Origin: Neoarius graeffei | Taxonomy: Eukaryota > Chordata > Actinopteri > Siluriformes > Ariidae | Assembly (NCBI RefSeq): GCF_027579695.1 | Contig: NC_083569.1 | Location: 72,690,149-72,754,148 of the forward strand | DNA: 64,000 nucleotides | Direction: 5' to 3' | Shown: positions 46,748 to 56,750 of the stretch, piece by piece | How the letters are laid out: every line of letters starts with the position of its first letter | How positions within the stretch are numbered: the first letter of the stretch is position 1 | Translations under genes and position numbers: made by a program | Notes under the pieces: generated by a model | Database searches by the model: none | The model's input: only the letters and a program-made list of their open reading frames with translations | Told to the model about the DNA's origin: nothing

Positions 46748-47310
46748 ACACTCACTGGCCACTTTATTAGGAACACCTACCCACCTGCTGTTTTATGCGG
46801 TACTCTAATCAGCCGATCCCCTTGACAGCAGCACAGTGCATCAAATCATGCAGATACAAATCAGGAGCTTCAGTTAATGTTCACTTCAAACATCAGAATA
46901 GGGAAAAATTGTGATCTCAAAGTGTGACTTTCACTGTGGCGTGGGTGTTGGTTTGAGCCAGATGGACTGGTTTGAGTATTTCAGAAACTGCTGATCTCCT
47001 GGGGTTTTCACACAACAGTCTCTCGAAGTTACACAGAATGGTGCGAGAAACAAAAAACACTGAGTGAGTGAGTGACAGTTCTGTGTCACCTTTTTGATAA
47101 GAGAGGTCAGAGGAAAATGGCCAGATTGGTTTGAGCTGCCAGGAAGGATATAGCAATTCATAGCAACTCTTTACAGCCGTGGTGAGCAGAAAAACATCTC
47201 AGCATGCAACAGCAGAAGACCACATTGGGTTCCACTCCTCCCAGCCAAGAACAGGAATCTTAGAATCAAAATAAGTTCCTACAAGTGTTGCCAGGCAAAA
47301 CAAACCTCGC
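46748..47310. mobile_element. Dispersed fish repeat starting ACTCACTGGCCACTTTATT
   Basis: The opening ACTCACTGGCCACTTTATTA, then GAACACCTACC, and internal TTTCAGAAACTGCTGATCTC are features of a repeat I recognise as very common in fish genomes. Class uncertain. No coding capacity in this copy. Confidence 0.65.
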
Positions 47311-47739
47311 CTGGTAGCACTTATGATGAATATGAAGGAAGATACAGGTATCGCGAAAAAAAAGGTACCCTAGGGGTGCATGTTACTACTGCTTATAAAT
47401 AAAACTGTTTTCTGATGCCATGTCCACACAATAAATATAGCATACGGTATATTTACTCTATGAGGCAGTAGCCACAAAACTGAAGCATAATCCAAAAATG
47501 AACAATTTAAAAATCACAGAAGTAAAATATACCAAGTGTCTGTACTTTCGAAACTGAAACCTCCTAACCGAGGCTGACATACACATCTTGTTGCCATGAC
47601 CCAAACTCTTATTTCCCGGAAATGGCCCGGCACTAGAGCTCAGTGGAACGCACTTTCCCTCGGTAATAAGCATAAACATGTCTGAAAGCGATTTCTTTAA
47701 TCTAGCCCATTTATTTCGAATGGTGAACCGAATTGTATA

Positions 47740-48059
47740 CACTCACTGACCATTTTAATCAGAACACGTGTATGCGCAGTGCGCGACTGTTACACTCTTA
47801 CATTCTTACAGCACGATGACACAGTGGCTAGCGTCTCTATATGAGGCAGTAGCCACAACAAAAACGATTTTTACCTTTTTGGCGACCTTGAGCGGATGAC
47901 CCTCAAAATGTTGGAGGTTCTGTTTGAGACCAATGCCCATCTATCCTGAAAGTTTCATGAAGATTGATCCAGTCGTTTTCCCGTAATATCATTAACAAAA
48001 AAAACAAAGAAACCCCACCGAAAACAATACCTCGCCCCCTGGTCCATATCAACCTAACC
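47740..48059. repeat. Repeat fragments flanked by a short direct duplication
   Basis: ATGAGGCAGTAGCCACAA occurs near 47460 and near 47841, and a second ACTCACTGACCATTTTAAT start lies at 47745. Between and after are dispersed-repeat-like segments (TGAAAGTTTCATGAAGATTG). The arrangement suggests nested old insertions that I cannot resolve. Confidence 0.4.
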
Positions 48060-48313
48060 GCATGTTCAAAGACATGCCGTTAGGTTAATATGGGACTGCC
48101 TTGGGCTGAGGTGTCCTTGAGCGAGGCACCTAACTCCCAATTGCTCCCCGGGCACTGTTAGCATGGCTGCCCACTGCTCTGGGTATGTGAGTGTGTGCTC
48201 ATTGCTCACGTGTGTGTGCATGTGTGTGTTCACTGCTTCAGATGGGTTAAATGCAGAGAGGAAATTTCACAAGTGTGTGATGAATAAAGTTCAAGTTCAA
48301 AGTGTTTATTGTC
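48060..48313 (+). mobile_element. SINE 3' fragment with the alternative tail
   Basis: Shares CTTGAGCGAGGCACCTAACT, GCTGCCCACTGCTCTGGG and CTTCAGATGGGTTAAATGCA with the tail of the mosaic SINE at 14893-15262. Ends where the LTR element inserted. Confidence 0.7.
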
Positions 48314-48530
48314 TGTGGCAGCAGGGGCGTGGCCAAGCAGCAGTCTGTGAATGGAGGGCGGGGTCGGGGAAGGTAAGTGGCTAAGTCATTCCACCTGCTG
48401 TCAATTAATGTGTGTGTGTGTCACTGTTTGTTACAGGGATGGAGCATAAAAGGAGAGAGAGAGCAGAGAAAGGGAGCTCTCTCCCCAACCACAATGGATC
48501 TGTGCTCCACCCACATCAGGAAGTATTACA
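48314..48530 (+). repeat. 5' LTR, internally shortened
   Basis: Starts TGTGGCAGCAGGGGCGTGG and ends GGAAGTATTACA. Collinear with the 3' LTR except for a shorter GT tract and the absence of a segment of about 90 bp that in the 3' LTR holds the CAATAAAG poly(A) signal. GGAGCATAAAAGGAG is a candidate TATA-like promoter element. Confidence 0.88.
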
Positions 48531-48531
48531 G

Positions 48532-48549
48532 TGGTGCCGAAACCTGGGA
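48532..48549 (+). other. Primer-binding site of the LTR element
   Basis: TGGTGCCGAAACCTGGGA directly follows the 5' LTR and has the TGG start expected from pairing to the CCA end of a tRNA. The tRNA identity is not assigned. Confidence 0.7.
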
Positions 48550-48569
48550 GAACAGAAGGGAACCACCCC

Positions 48570-49435
48570 ATGGAGTCCCTGCCATTCAAAGCGCTCATCC
48601 TTGCCCTCACTACCGCCCAGCAGAACCAGCATCAAGTGCTGATCGCCCTCCAAAAGGAGCAGGAGCAACGCTTCGAAGCCTTGATGCTGGCCCAGCAGGA
48701 AGATCGTCAGGCGTTCCGGCACCGGCTCACATCAGCAGGGGTGTCGACCACCGCTGCCGCCACCCTCACAAAGATGGGACCGCAGGATGATCTGGAAGCG
48801 TTCCTCGCTCTTTTCGAGCAAGCAGCCAAGGCGTGGGGGTGGCCGCAGGAGCAGTGTGTGGCGCGCCTTCTCCCGCTCCTGACTGGCGAGGTGCACCTCG
48901 CAGTGCAGCAGCTCCCTGCTGACAGCCGGCTGGTCTACGCTGACCTAATGAAAGCCATTCTGCAGCGGCTCAGCCACTCCCCGGAGCAACATCGCCAGCG
49001 CTTCCGGACGCTGGCATTGGAGGAAGTCGGCCGGCCGTTTGCATTCGGCCAGCAACTCCGGGACACCTGCCGGCGGTGGCTGAGGGCAGAAAACCGCAAC
49101 GCCGATGAGATCATCGATCTGGTGGCACTGGAGCAGTTTGTCTTTCGACTTCCGGAAGGAACGGCGGAATGGGTCCAGTGTCATCACCCGGCGTCGCTGG
49201 AGCGAGCCATCGAGCTGGCGGAGGACCATCTGGAGGCGGCTCCGACAGCAGGCAGACGAGGCGTCTCTCCTTGCTTCTCTTCTCTCTCTCTCTCTTTTCT
49301 CCCCCTGTCTCTCGCCCCCCTCCCCACCCCGTTCTCCTGCCACAGAGGCGGCGGCTGGCTCCTCCCCAGCCGGCCCATCGCACCCGTGGTATCCTCCCCT
49401 CTCCCTCTCCTGTGTCTGTATTGTCTCCCCCTCAG
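48570..49435 (+). pseudogene. gag-like gene of the Gmr1-type element
   Basis: ATG 48570 begins a capsid-like polypeptide. A Gln/Glu-rich coiled-coil-like stretch (QQNQHQVLIALQKEQEQR) is followed by a domain resembling SCAN/retroviral capsid helices (DDLEAFLALFEQAAKAWGW; QRLSHSPEQHRQRFRTL). Coding similarity fades in a pyrimidine-rich stretch near 49270-49430. In the frame that continues into pol, a CCHC zinc knuckle appears degenerate: CWRGGELEH keeps the first Cys and the His but lost the other two Cys. Gag would package element RNA into particles; the transition to pol is frameshifted. Confidence 0.75.
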
Positions 49436-51490
49436 GTGAGTGACACCCATAACACCAGTGCAGAGGGAAAGCCTGGGCCGGTGTGCTGGCGCGGCGGGGA
49501 ATTGGAGCATCTCCAAGGTCAGATCTCTGCAAGGGAGGTGGGTGCTGTAATCCGGATCCCCGATGTGCCAGAAACCGCCCCCGATCAGGCTGGAATGTAT
49601 CGCATACCGGTGAGTATTCAAGGGGCTACATATCACGCTTTGGTGGATTCCGGTTGCAATCAGACCTCAATTCACCAACGCCTGGTGCAAGGTGAGGCAT
49701 TGGGGGGAGCACAAGCGGTGAAAGTGTTGTGTGTGCATGGGGATGTTCACCATTACCCTCTAGTGTCTGTCCAAATTCTATTCCAGGGCCAAATGCATAG
49801 AATAAAGGCGACGGTTAGTCCCCATCTCACCCACTTGTTGATTTTGGGTACTGATTGGCCGGGATTTAAAAACCTAATGGAATCTTTAACACGCAGTGGG
49901 TCCTGCACTAGTAGGTCACAGGAAGGTCCCGGTGTGGCGTTGACTGGAGAAGCTGTCACAGAGCCGTCTACATCAACACCGCAACAGAGTGAGGAGCAGC
50001 CCGCTCCTCCTCCCTCTCTTGGGGATTCCCTTGGGGATTTCCCGTTAGAGCAGTCACAAGACGAGACTCTGCGGCATGCGTTTGACCAAGTGAGAGTAAT
50101 TGATGGTCAAACTCTTCAGCCAAGCGCAGCACCGACCTTCCCCTATTTTGCCATTATTAAAGATAAATTGCACCGAGTGACACAGGACACTCAAACCAAG
50201 GAACAAATAACCCAGTTGTTAATCCCAAAGAGCCGTAGGGAACTCGTGTTCCTTGCGGCTCACTTTAATCCCATGGCTGGACACTTGGGGCAAGATAAAA
50301 CACTAGCCCGAATAATGGCCAGATTCTATTGGCCAGGGATTCATGGGGATGTCCGTCGGTGGTGTGCGGCATGCCGTGAATGCCAATTAGTAAATCCCAC
50401 GGCCACTCCAAAAGCGCCTTTGCGCCCTCTTCCTCTAATCGAGACCCCGTTTGAGCGAATTGGGATGGATCTTGTCGGGCCATTAGATCGGTCAGCACGG
50501 GGATATCGCTTTATTTTAGTTCTAGTGGACTATGCAACGCGATATCCGGAAGCAGTGCCTCTCCGCAATATCTCAGCACGCAGTATTGCGGAAGCACTCT
50601 TGCGTTTTATCTCCCGGGTCGAGATTCCAAAAGAAATCCTGACAGACCAAGGCACTTCGTTTATGTCACGCACACTGCGCGAGCTGTATGGGTTACTGGG
50701 GATTAAGTCTATCCGCACCAGTGTTTATCACCCACAAATGGATGGCTTAGTAGAGTGATTTAACCAGACGCTCAAAAACATAATCCGTAAATTCGTAAGT
50801 GAAGATGCGCGTAATTGGGATAACTGGCTCGAGCCCCTGTTGTTCGCAGTATGAGAGGTCCCACAAGCCTCCACAGGGTTTTCTCCCTTCGAATTATTAT
50901 ATGGGCGTAAGCCACGGGGCATTCTGGACGTGCTACAGGAAAATTGGGAGGAGGGACCTTCACCGAGTAAAAATGAAATCCAGTACATTCTTGACCTGTG
51001 CGCAAAACTCCACACCCTCACGCACCTAACCTAGGAGAATTTACGGCAGGCACAAGAATATCAAAGCCAGCTGTATGACAGGGGCACGCGCCTTAGAGTT
51101 CACGCCGGGAGACAAAATGCTCGTATTATTGCCCACATTGAGTTCTAAATTAGTCGCCAAGTGGCAAGGGCCCTTTGAGGTCACACGGCGAGTCGGGGAC
51201 TTCGACTGAGGTGAAGTGAATGGATAGGGGTGGGGCACTGCAAATCTACCACCTCAACCTTTTAAAATGCTGGAATGAGGGGGTCCCCGTGGCATTGGCG
51301 TCGGTAGTCCCAGAGAAGGCAGAGCTGGGGCCGGAGGTAAAAAAGATAACATCTCGGACCACTCCGGTCCCTTGTGGAGACCACCTCTCACTGGCCCAAC
51401 TCACGGAGGTAGCCAAGTTGCAGAAGGAATTTTCTGACGTGTTCTCACCCCTTCCTGGTTGTGCCCACCTCATAGAACACCACACTGAAA
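49436..51490 (+). pseudogene. pol part 1: protease and integrase of the Gmr1-type element
   Basis: The aspartic protease has DSG at 49646-49654 within HALVDSGCNQTS and a downstream LILGTDWPGF. The integrase has an HHCC zinc-binding module (AAHFNPMAGHLG; CAACRECQ) followed by the catalytic core: Asp in GMDLVGPL (about 50464), Asp in LTDQGTSF (about 50640) and Glu in the HPQMDGLVE block. A TGA follows at 50756-50758, with more in-frame stops downstream and a frame change before a chromatin-end-binding-like stretch (IYHLNLLKCWN). This integrase lies upstream of RT, unlike standard gypsy elements. The protein is not translatable as one unit. Confidence 0.85.
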
Positions 51491-51494
51491 CGCC

Positions 51495-52794
51495 CCGGGG
51501 GTGGTAGTGCATAGCCGCCCTTACCGCTTGCCAGAACACAAGAAAAAGGTGGTTCGGAACGCACTCAAGGCCATGCTCAAAATGGGCATAGTCGAGGAGT
51601 CCCACAGTGACTGGAGTAGCCCAGTGGTCCTGGTTCCCAAGACCGACGGGTTGGTCCGGTTCTGTGTGGACTATAGAAAGGTCAACGCTGTGTCTAAATT
51701 TGACGCATACCCAATGCCTCGCATTGATGAGTTGCTTGATCGGTTAGGCGCTGCTCGCTTTTATTTGACACTGGATCTAAGAAAGGGATATTGGCAGATC
51801 CCCTTGACTCCTCTATCCCGAGAGAAAATGGCCTTTTCCACACCGTTTGGATTACACCAATTTGTCACGCTCCCTTTTGGGTTGTTTGGGGCGCCCGCTA
51901 CGTTCCAGCGGCTTATGGGCAGGGTCCTCCACCCTCACGCTGCCTACGCGGCCGCCTATCTAGACAACATCGTAATCTACAGTAATGATTGGCCGCGGCA
52001 CTTGGAACACCTGGGGGCTGTCCTAAAGTCACTGAAGCGAGCGGGCCTCACAGCTAACCCAAAAAAGTGTGCGATTGGGTGTGTGGAAGTACGGTATCTG
52101 GGGTTCCACTTGGGCCATGGGCAGGTGTGTCCCCAAATTAACAAGACCGCAGCAATTGCAGCCTGCCCGAGGCCCAAGACCAAAAAGGAGGTGAGATGGT
52201 TCTTGGGGGTGGCTGGCTATTACCGTAGGTTTCTACCTAATTATTCAGACGTCACCAGCACACTAACCGATCTCACTAAAAAGGAGGCTCCAGATCCAGT
52301 CCAGTGGACGGAGCAGTGCCAACAGGCCTTCTCTGAGGTAAAAGCTGCACTGTGTTGGGGGCCACTTTTACACTCCCCTGACTTCTCTCTCCTGTTTATT
52401 TTGCAGACTGATGCATCGGACAGAGGACTGGGGGCCGTTTTGTCCCAGGAGGTGGAGGGTGAGGAATGCCCCGCTCTGTACATCAGCCGGAAACTCTCGA
52501 TGCGTGAAAGCAGGTACAACACAATCGAGAAGGAGTGTCTCGCCATCAAGTGGGAGGTCCTCGCCCTCTGATACTACCTGCTAGGGTGCCCTTTCACTCT
52601 CTGTTCGGACTACGCACCCCTCCAGTGGCTCCACTGCATGAAGGATGCCAATGCGCGGATCACCCGTTGGTATCTCGCCCTCCAGCCATTTAAGTTTGAG
52701 GTGATCCACAGGCCGGGGGCGCAGATGGTGATGGCGGACTTCCTGTCCCATTGTGGGGGAGTCAGCTTCAGGCCGGATGGTTCCCCAGCCTGAG
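51495..52794 (+). pseudogene. pol part 2: reverse transcriptase and RNase H of the Gmr1-type element
   Basis: The frame from about 51501 has gypsy-type RT motifs in order: SSPVVLVPKTDG, FYLTLDLRKGYWQIPL (first catalytic Asp), TLPFGLFGAPATFQRLM, and the YxDD box at 51957-51968, which reads YLDN, so the last Asp is replaced by Asn. VRWFLGVAGYYRRFLPNYS marks the connection. RNase H begins at QTDASDRGLGAVLS and includes EKECLAIKW. A TGA at 52569-52571 interrupts it, and the remaining part (TPADFLS-like end) runs to about 52794. A frameshift near 51500 separates it from the upstream linker. Confidence 0.9.
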
Positions 52795-52810
52795 TCGGGC
52801 GGTGGGGGTA

Positions 52811-52905
52811 TGTGGCAGCGGGGGCGTGGCCAAGCAGCAGTCTGTGAATGGAGGGCGGGGTTGGGGAAGGTAAGTGGCTAAGTCATTCCACCTGCTGTCA
52901 ATTAA

Positions 52906-52963
<58 letters not shown>

Positions 52964-53161
52964 ACTGTTTGTTAAAGGGACGGAGCATAAAAGGAGAGAG
53001 AGAGCAGAGAAAGGGAGCTCTCTTCCCAACCACAATGCATGTGTGAGTGAGTGATGAAAGGAAGCAAGCAAGCAAGCTGAAAAGCTCAATAAAGTATTTG
53101 TGTAAATATCAACTCTCACCTACCATGCTTCTGTGCTCCACCCACATCAGGAAGTATCACA
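52811..53161 (+). repeat. 3' LTR with an expanded (GT)n tract
   Basis: Starts TGTGGCAGCGGGGGCGTGG after a purine-rich tract (GGTGGGGGTA) and ends GTATCACA. A GT microsatellite of about 50 bases (52911-52961) is much longer than in the 5' LTR. AATAAAG near 53089 is the poly(A) signal missing from the 5' LTR. Confidence 0.9.
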
Positions 53162-54703
53162 TTGCCGTATGCACAGTAAGGACATAGCCTCTTGCACAAT
53201 GAAATTCTTAGTTTGCTGTCCACCATGAATGCCAAATACAAATAAATGAATAGGCGGAAGAAATAATACAAAGTAAAGGCAATGTAGTGCAAAATTACTA
53301 CATGACTCCATCATGGTGAACAGATTTCTTTTTTGTTAAATTTCTTCTTCTTCTTCTTCTGGTGGACTCTGTCCTGGGCGAGGTAATTAAAGCAGATACG
53401 CAGAACCTTTATTTTTAAATAAATTTCTGAGTGGATAGTATCTCCAACCTTGACTCTTCTATGCTCCATAAATAGGAATAAAAAATACATATATTTGAGA
53501 GTTAAAATCAACCACAAAGTTGGCATTTGAGCTGCCCCGCTGAGCCAGCCAGCCCTGAGTGCATGCGTCACAGCGGGAACTGGTTTTAAGGCCGAGGCCT
53601 TTGACAGCTATAGACCAAAGTCATATAAATAAAAATTCATGGTGAAAGTAAGAAATACCGTTACTGACTTGCTCAACTAAGACTGATTTGACTTCATTGA
53701 TTGTGGGTTGACTCTCATTAAAACAGGATAGGTGTTATAACTTATGCAACATACATGTACATGCATGCATTTTCACTGATCAAACGTAAAAGGCTAATTA
53801 AATAATCAGATGAACTGAGACAATCACATTCTGAAGCAAATTAAATAATCTTATCCCAGTAATTTAAACACACAATACAAGTTACATGTATTAATCAAAA
53901 TGCAGGTAAACAATGTGTTTTCGTTGTTTTTTTATCCAAAGGAGAGTTGGAGCTTATCCATCTGTGTTCTCGCTTCTTGAAGGCCGATCTTGTGACCGAT
54001 TGTTTTGAAACAATCTGACTTTCAGTTGTTCGTTCAGTTCTCCGTTCATTTGCTTCTTCCACGTAAGGGCGAGATGGCAGCAATATCCAGCGCAGAAATC
54101 AGGCGGCTGCTCCACTCATTCTCCATTTTCTCCATACTGAGCACTCCGCCATTACTGCTCGGCTCAGGCAATTACTAAAACCCGGGATGGAATGGGACGT
54201 CACCGGTTTTTAGCAACAACTGCGGGGAGGTCACTGCCCGAGCGATATGTCCCGTCCTGTTCCATCCTGGGTTTTACCAACAACCCTCGGCTCACACTGC
54301 AGGAGGACTGGTGCAACTGAACTCACTTTTAAAAAATAAAATAAATACTTTCTTTTTCTTGTAGTTTTATTTAATTGTTGGTACTGCACCCTCTTTGGTA
54401 CTGCACCCTCTTTGTTGGCTCTTTCTTATAGCCAACGCTCCTCAACAGATCAGAGGTCTCATACGAGGCCTCAGTAAAATGTACAGAGCAGAGGAGAGAC
54501 CACTTCGTCGGCGCCCAGTGTGCCCGTCAACTTCTTGCAAAATGCGGCCAAATCTTTGCAGTTTGAACATTCTTGGGCCATGAATGCAATGTAAATCCAC
54601 CTTCTGTTGTGTTGCTGCACCGGCCAGCAACACATCTACGTGGCATGGCGATAAATTAGCTCAAAATGGAGGATCGGAGTTGCAGTCAGCTCTGTGTTTT
54701 AGT
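53162..54703. other. Spacer upstream of the THAP transposon, no gene seen
   Basis: Begins with the rest of the repeat hit by the LTR element. Contains a 31-bp copy of the RPS4X start at 53304-53334, a (TTC)n run near 53341, and a small hairpin at about 54176-54278 (AAAACCCGGGATGGAA and imperfect complement). Confidence 0.5.
53304..53334 (+). repeat. 31-bp copy of the RPS4X exon 1/intron 1 junction
   Basis: Matches 56269-56299 at 30 of 31 bases, spanning the start codon and donor of RPS4X exon 1. The flanks do not match. Confidence 0.85.
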
Positions 54704-55927
54704 ATGGACCCTTTTCACGTGACGTCACGACAAACGCGGCCGCCATTTTGGACATGTACTACTAGTAGTCTACCACAGCCAACAACGAGGAACGACGGCG
54801 AAGCATCGAAAGGAATATAGCCATCAAAGAAAGTTTTTACTTTCAGCAAGACTTCCATCATGACATTATATTGTTGTGCACCTGGATGTAGTAACCATCA
54901 ACACACAAGGCAAGATTTATCATTTTATCGGATCCCGACAGATGCTGACCGACGGAGAAGATGGATGGTCTCTAAAATATTGGCAAAATGATGTTTATTG
55001 ACATAGCAATCGTGTGTAACGGGAAGCATTTGCATATCCGAAGTGTTGTGTTTACATCAAAGATAAAATAAACTGATATGACAACGACTGCTGCTGCCAG
55101 GTTGGGGACACAAACTAGAAGAAAGGAAGTGTGCCAACAGTGCCAACACACTTCCTTTGTGGTCGATTCTGCTTTAAGGTAAGATGCATTTAATTATTCG
55201 TCTGCTGTGGGTTTGGAATCGGTAGCCTGACCGATTCATTCATGTTTGTGGAGCCATTTGTTTGTTGACGCGTGTTGAAATGGAAGATTGGTTGTTGACA
55301 TGATTTCCAGTGATGCTTTGGTGCTGCTGTGGATCAGATGTGTTGAGTAGCCTGACTGTTTTGTTCTTGCGTGTGGTATCATTGTTGACACGAGGTTGTT
55401 TTTTGAACATGCCAATGCAGACACGATTTCCCCTGATGAGTTATGACTTCAGACGCGATGCGTGTGTGGAGGTGTGGAGTCCGCGTGATATGTGCGTAAG
55501 ATAGGCTTCTCATGTGTTTCGAGATCCACGCTCTGAGACAAGCGCAATCGCAAGCACCCCCCCAAGGGAAAAAAAGGGACCCCCCGAAAATATCGGCATA
55601 GTTCGAACACTGGGTTGGAGAAAGTAATGGCAAATAGTGAGTGCACAAACCATAGAAGGTAACCTGTACACAGCGCCAGGGCAGTGTGATGGTATGTCTA
55701 CTTTTAGATTGTGTTAGCTTATCAATGAACACACTCGTCACTCGACGAGTTTCACGTCTTTACGACGGATACTTAAATGTGTGTTAGGTATTATTGTTGC
55801 AGTCTAAGCAGTCATTGTAGCAGCTAGATGAGCGAGAACCGAAAGGGTCTGTGCCATAAACCGTTATTTCTTCATGTCCAAAATGGCGGTCGCGCTTACG
55901 AAGGTCACGTGAGTGAAAAGGGTCTAT
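54704..55927 (+). mobile_element. THAP-carrying DNA transposon derivative
   Basis: Inverted ends of about 50 bp: GACCCTTTTCAC, then CGCGGCCGCCATTTTGGAC on the left and complement on the right. AGT at 54701-54703 and 55928-55930 is a likely 3-bp target duplication. It carries a degraded THAP-domain start (54860) and no recognisable catalytic domain. It ends only about 300 bp upstream of the RPS4X transcription start. P-element-like origin is possible, but the 3-bp duplication does not fit P elements (8 bp). Confidence 0.75.
54860..54991 (+). pseudogene. Truncated THAP-domain exon
   Basis: ATG 54860 encodes MTLYCCAPGCSNH, then FYRIPTDADRRRRWM, the first half of a THAP domain with its two N-terminal Cys and the FYRIP block. 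A TGA at 54989 stops the frame before the C-x2-H pair. A VCNGKHL-like remnant in another frame near 55015 suggests a frameshift. Confidence 0.7.
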
Positions 55928-55930
55928 AGT

Positions 55931-56232
55931 GGAAATGGCGATGAAACCGATAGCCTTCCTGCTGTGACATTACGGATGTCAAGATCATTCACTCAGCCCG
56001 CTACCTATATGAATCACTTTAATCGTAAAAATGACTATATTAGATTTATTGTTAACGCTTAAAACTATTCTTGTGCCATTCTTGAGGTCTCAAAGCATTT
56101 ATAAACAGAAAATGAGGCCATGGCTGGTGAGTTTGAGTGTAGTTCTAATCCAAGCCGCTAGGGGGAAGAAGCGCGTTCAGTTCGCACATTGCGCTCCAAT
56201 TGTCCCTCTTCGCTCGCCGTAGTGCGGCATAT
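55931..56232 (+). promoter_or_regulatory. rps4x: Probable RPS4X promoter region
   Basis: Roughly 300 bp between the transposon end and the TOP start. CpG content and CCATTTTGG/GGAAG-like motifs are modest, and no TATA box is placed at -30, as is usual for ribosomal protein genes. Position relative to the start codon is the main evidence. Confidence 0.45.
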
Positions 56233-56277
56233 CTCTCTTTCCCCGGAAGTAGGTGGCCCTTTTCCGCAGACTCCATC
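56233..56277 (+). promoter_or_regulatory. rps4x: RPS4X 5' UTR beginning with a TOP tract
   Basis: CTCTCTTTCCCC at 56233-56244 is a 5'-terminal oligopyrimidine tract, the start signal of ribosomal protein mRNAs that puts their translation under mTOR/LARP1 control. It is followed by a short leader to the ATG. The exact start is inferred from the TOP rule (a C followed by pyrimidines). Confidence 0.75.
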
Positions 56278-56280
56278 ATG
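56278..56280 (+). CDS. rps4x: RPS4X coding exon 1 (start codon only)
   Basis: The ATG is followed immediately by the donor GTGAGC, so exon 1 contributes only Met1. This is the same gene structure as human RPS4X. The next exon begins with Ala-Arg-Gly-Pro, matching residue 2 onward. Confidence 0.92.
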
Positions 56281-56750
56281 GTGAGCAGATTTCTTTTTTC
56301 GTCTCTCTTCAGGTTTTATCCACAATCATCAGACTTTTTGCACATTATTTATCAACCAAAACACTAAAATATAATATTTTCACCCGCTGCGTGCTCATAA
56401 ACCCTTATATTACTGTGGTTTGGTTTGATTTTGTATTAAAGATGTTTACAGGAAAGTGTTGGGCTTGAGTGTACAGTGGATCTCTGTCCTGCTGCCATAT
56501 TAGCGTTACATGGCGCCTTAACACAGCTTTGAGCAGTTTAACTCTGTTTTTGCTTTTGTAAGTTTGGTCTCTTTTTGTAAAAAAAAAAAGAGAAACATTA
56601 GTGAATGTAGTGTAGTTTCAGTGAGTGTTGCTCGGCTGTGTGCCTGAAGGCCTCGGCTGCTCTGTGTGTCCGTGTGTATGAAGCTAAAGCGTTAGCTCTG
56701 GTGCTAAGAAAGCTAAACACTTCCTCTGTGTAAAAGATTACTCTGGAGAA
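56281..56750 (+). other. RPS4X intron 1, proximal unique part
   Basis: About 470 bp of intron with an A-run near 56580. No snoRNA boxes recognised. Confidence 0.5.

Larger units (their letters stand above)
48314..53161 (+). mobile_element. Ty3/gypsy LTR retrotransposon of the Gmr1 type, degraded
   Basis: LTRs (TGTGGCAG...CA) bound a gag-like region and pol domains in the order protease, integrase, reverse transcriptase, RNase H. Integrase upstream of RT is the Ty1/copia-like order known within Ty3/gypsy only from the Gmr1 group of deuterostomes, while the RT sequence itself is gypsy-like. Flanks TTGTC and TTGCC are a likely 5-bp target duplication with one change. Multiple stops, frameshifts and an altered RT motif make it inactive. 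No envelope-like frame is seen. Confidence 0.88.

Noticed and set aside
48945-49532. 195-codon open frame antisense to gag and overlapping frames at 49105-49636
   Set aside because: Shadow frames of the GC-rich gag region, with no domain signature.
48314-53161. Endogenous retrovirus with env
   Set aside because: No envelope-like frame between RNase H and the 3' LTR. Pol order and motifs fit a Gmr1-type retrotransposon.
53341-53358. Second RPS4X gene start at 53304
   Set aside because: Only 31 bases match RPS4X. No exon 2-like sequence follows before the real gene, and upstream TOP sequence is absent.
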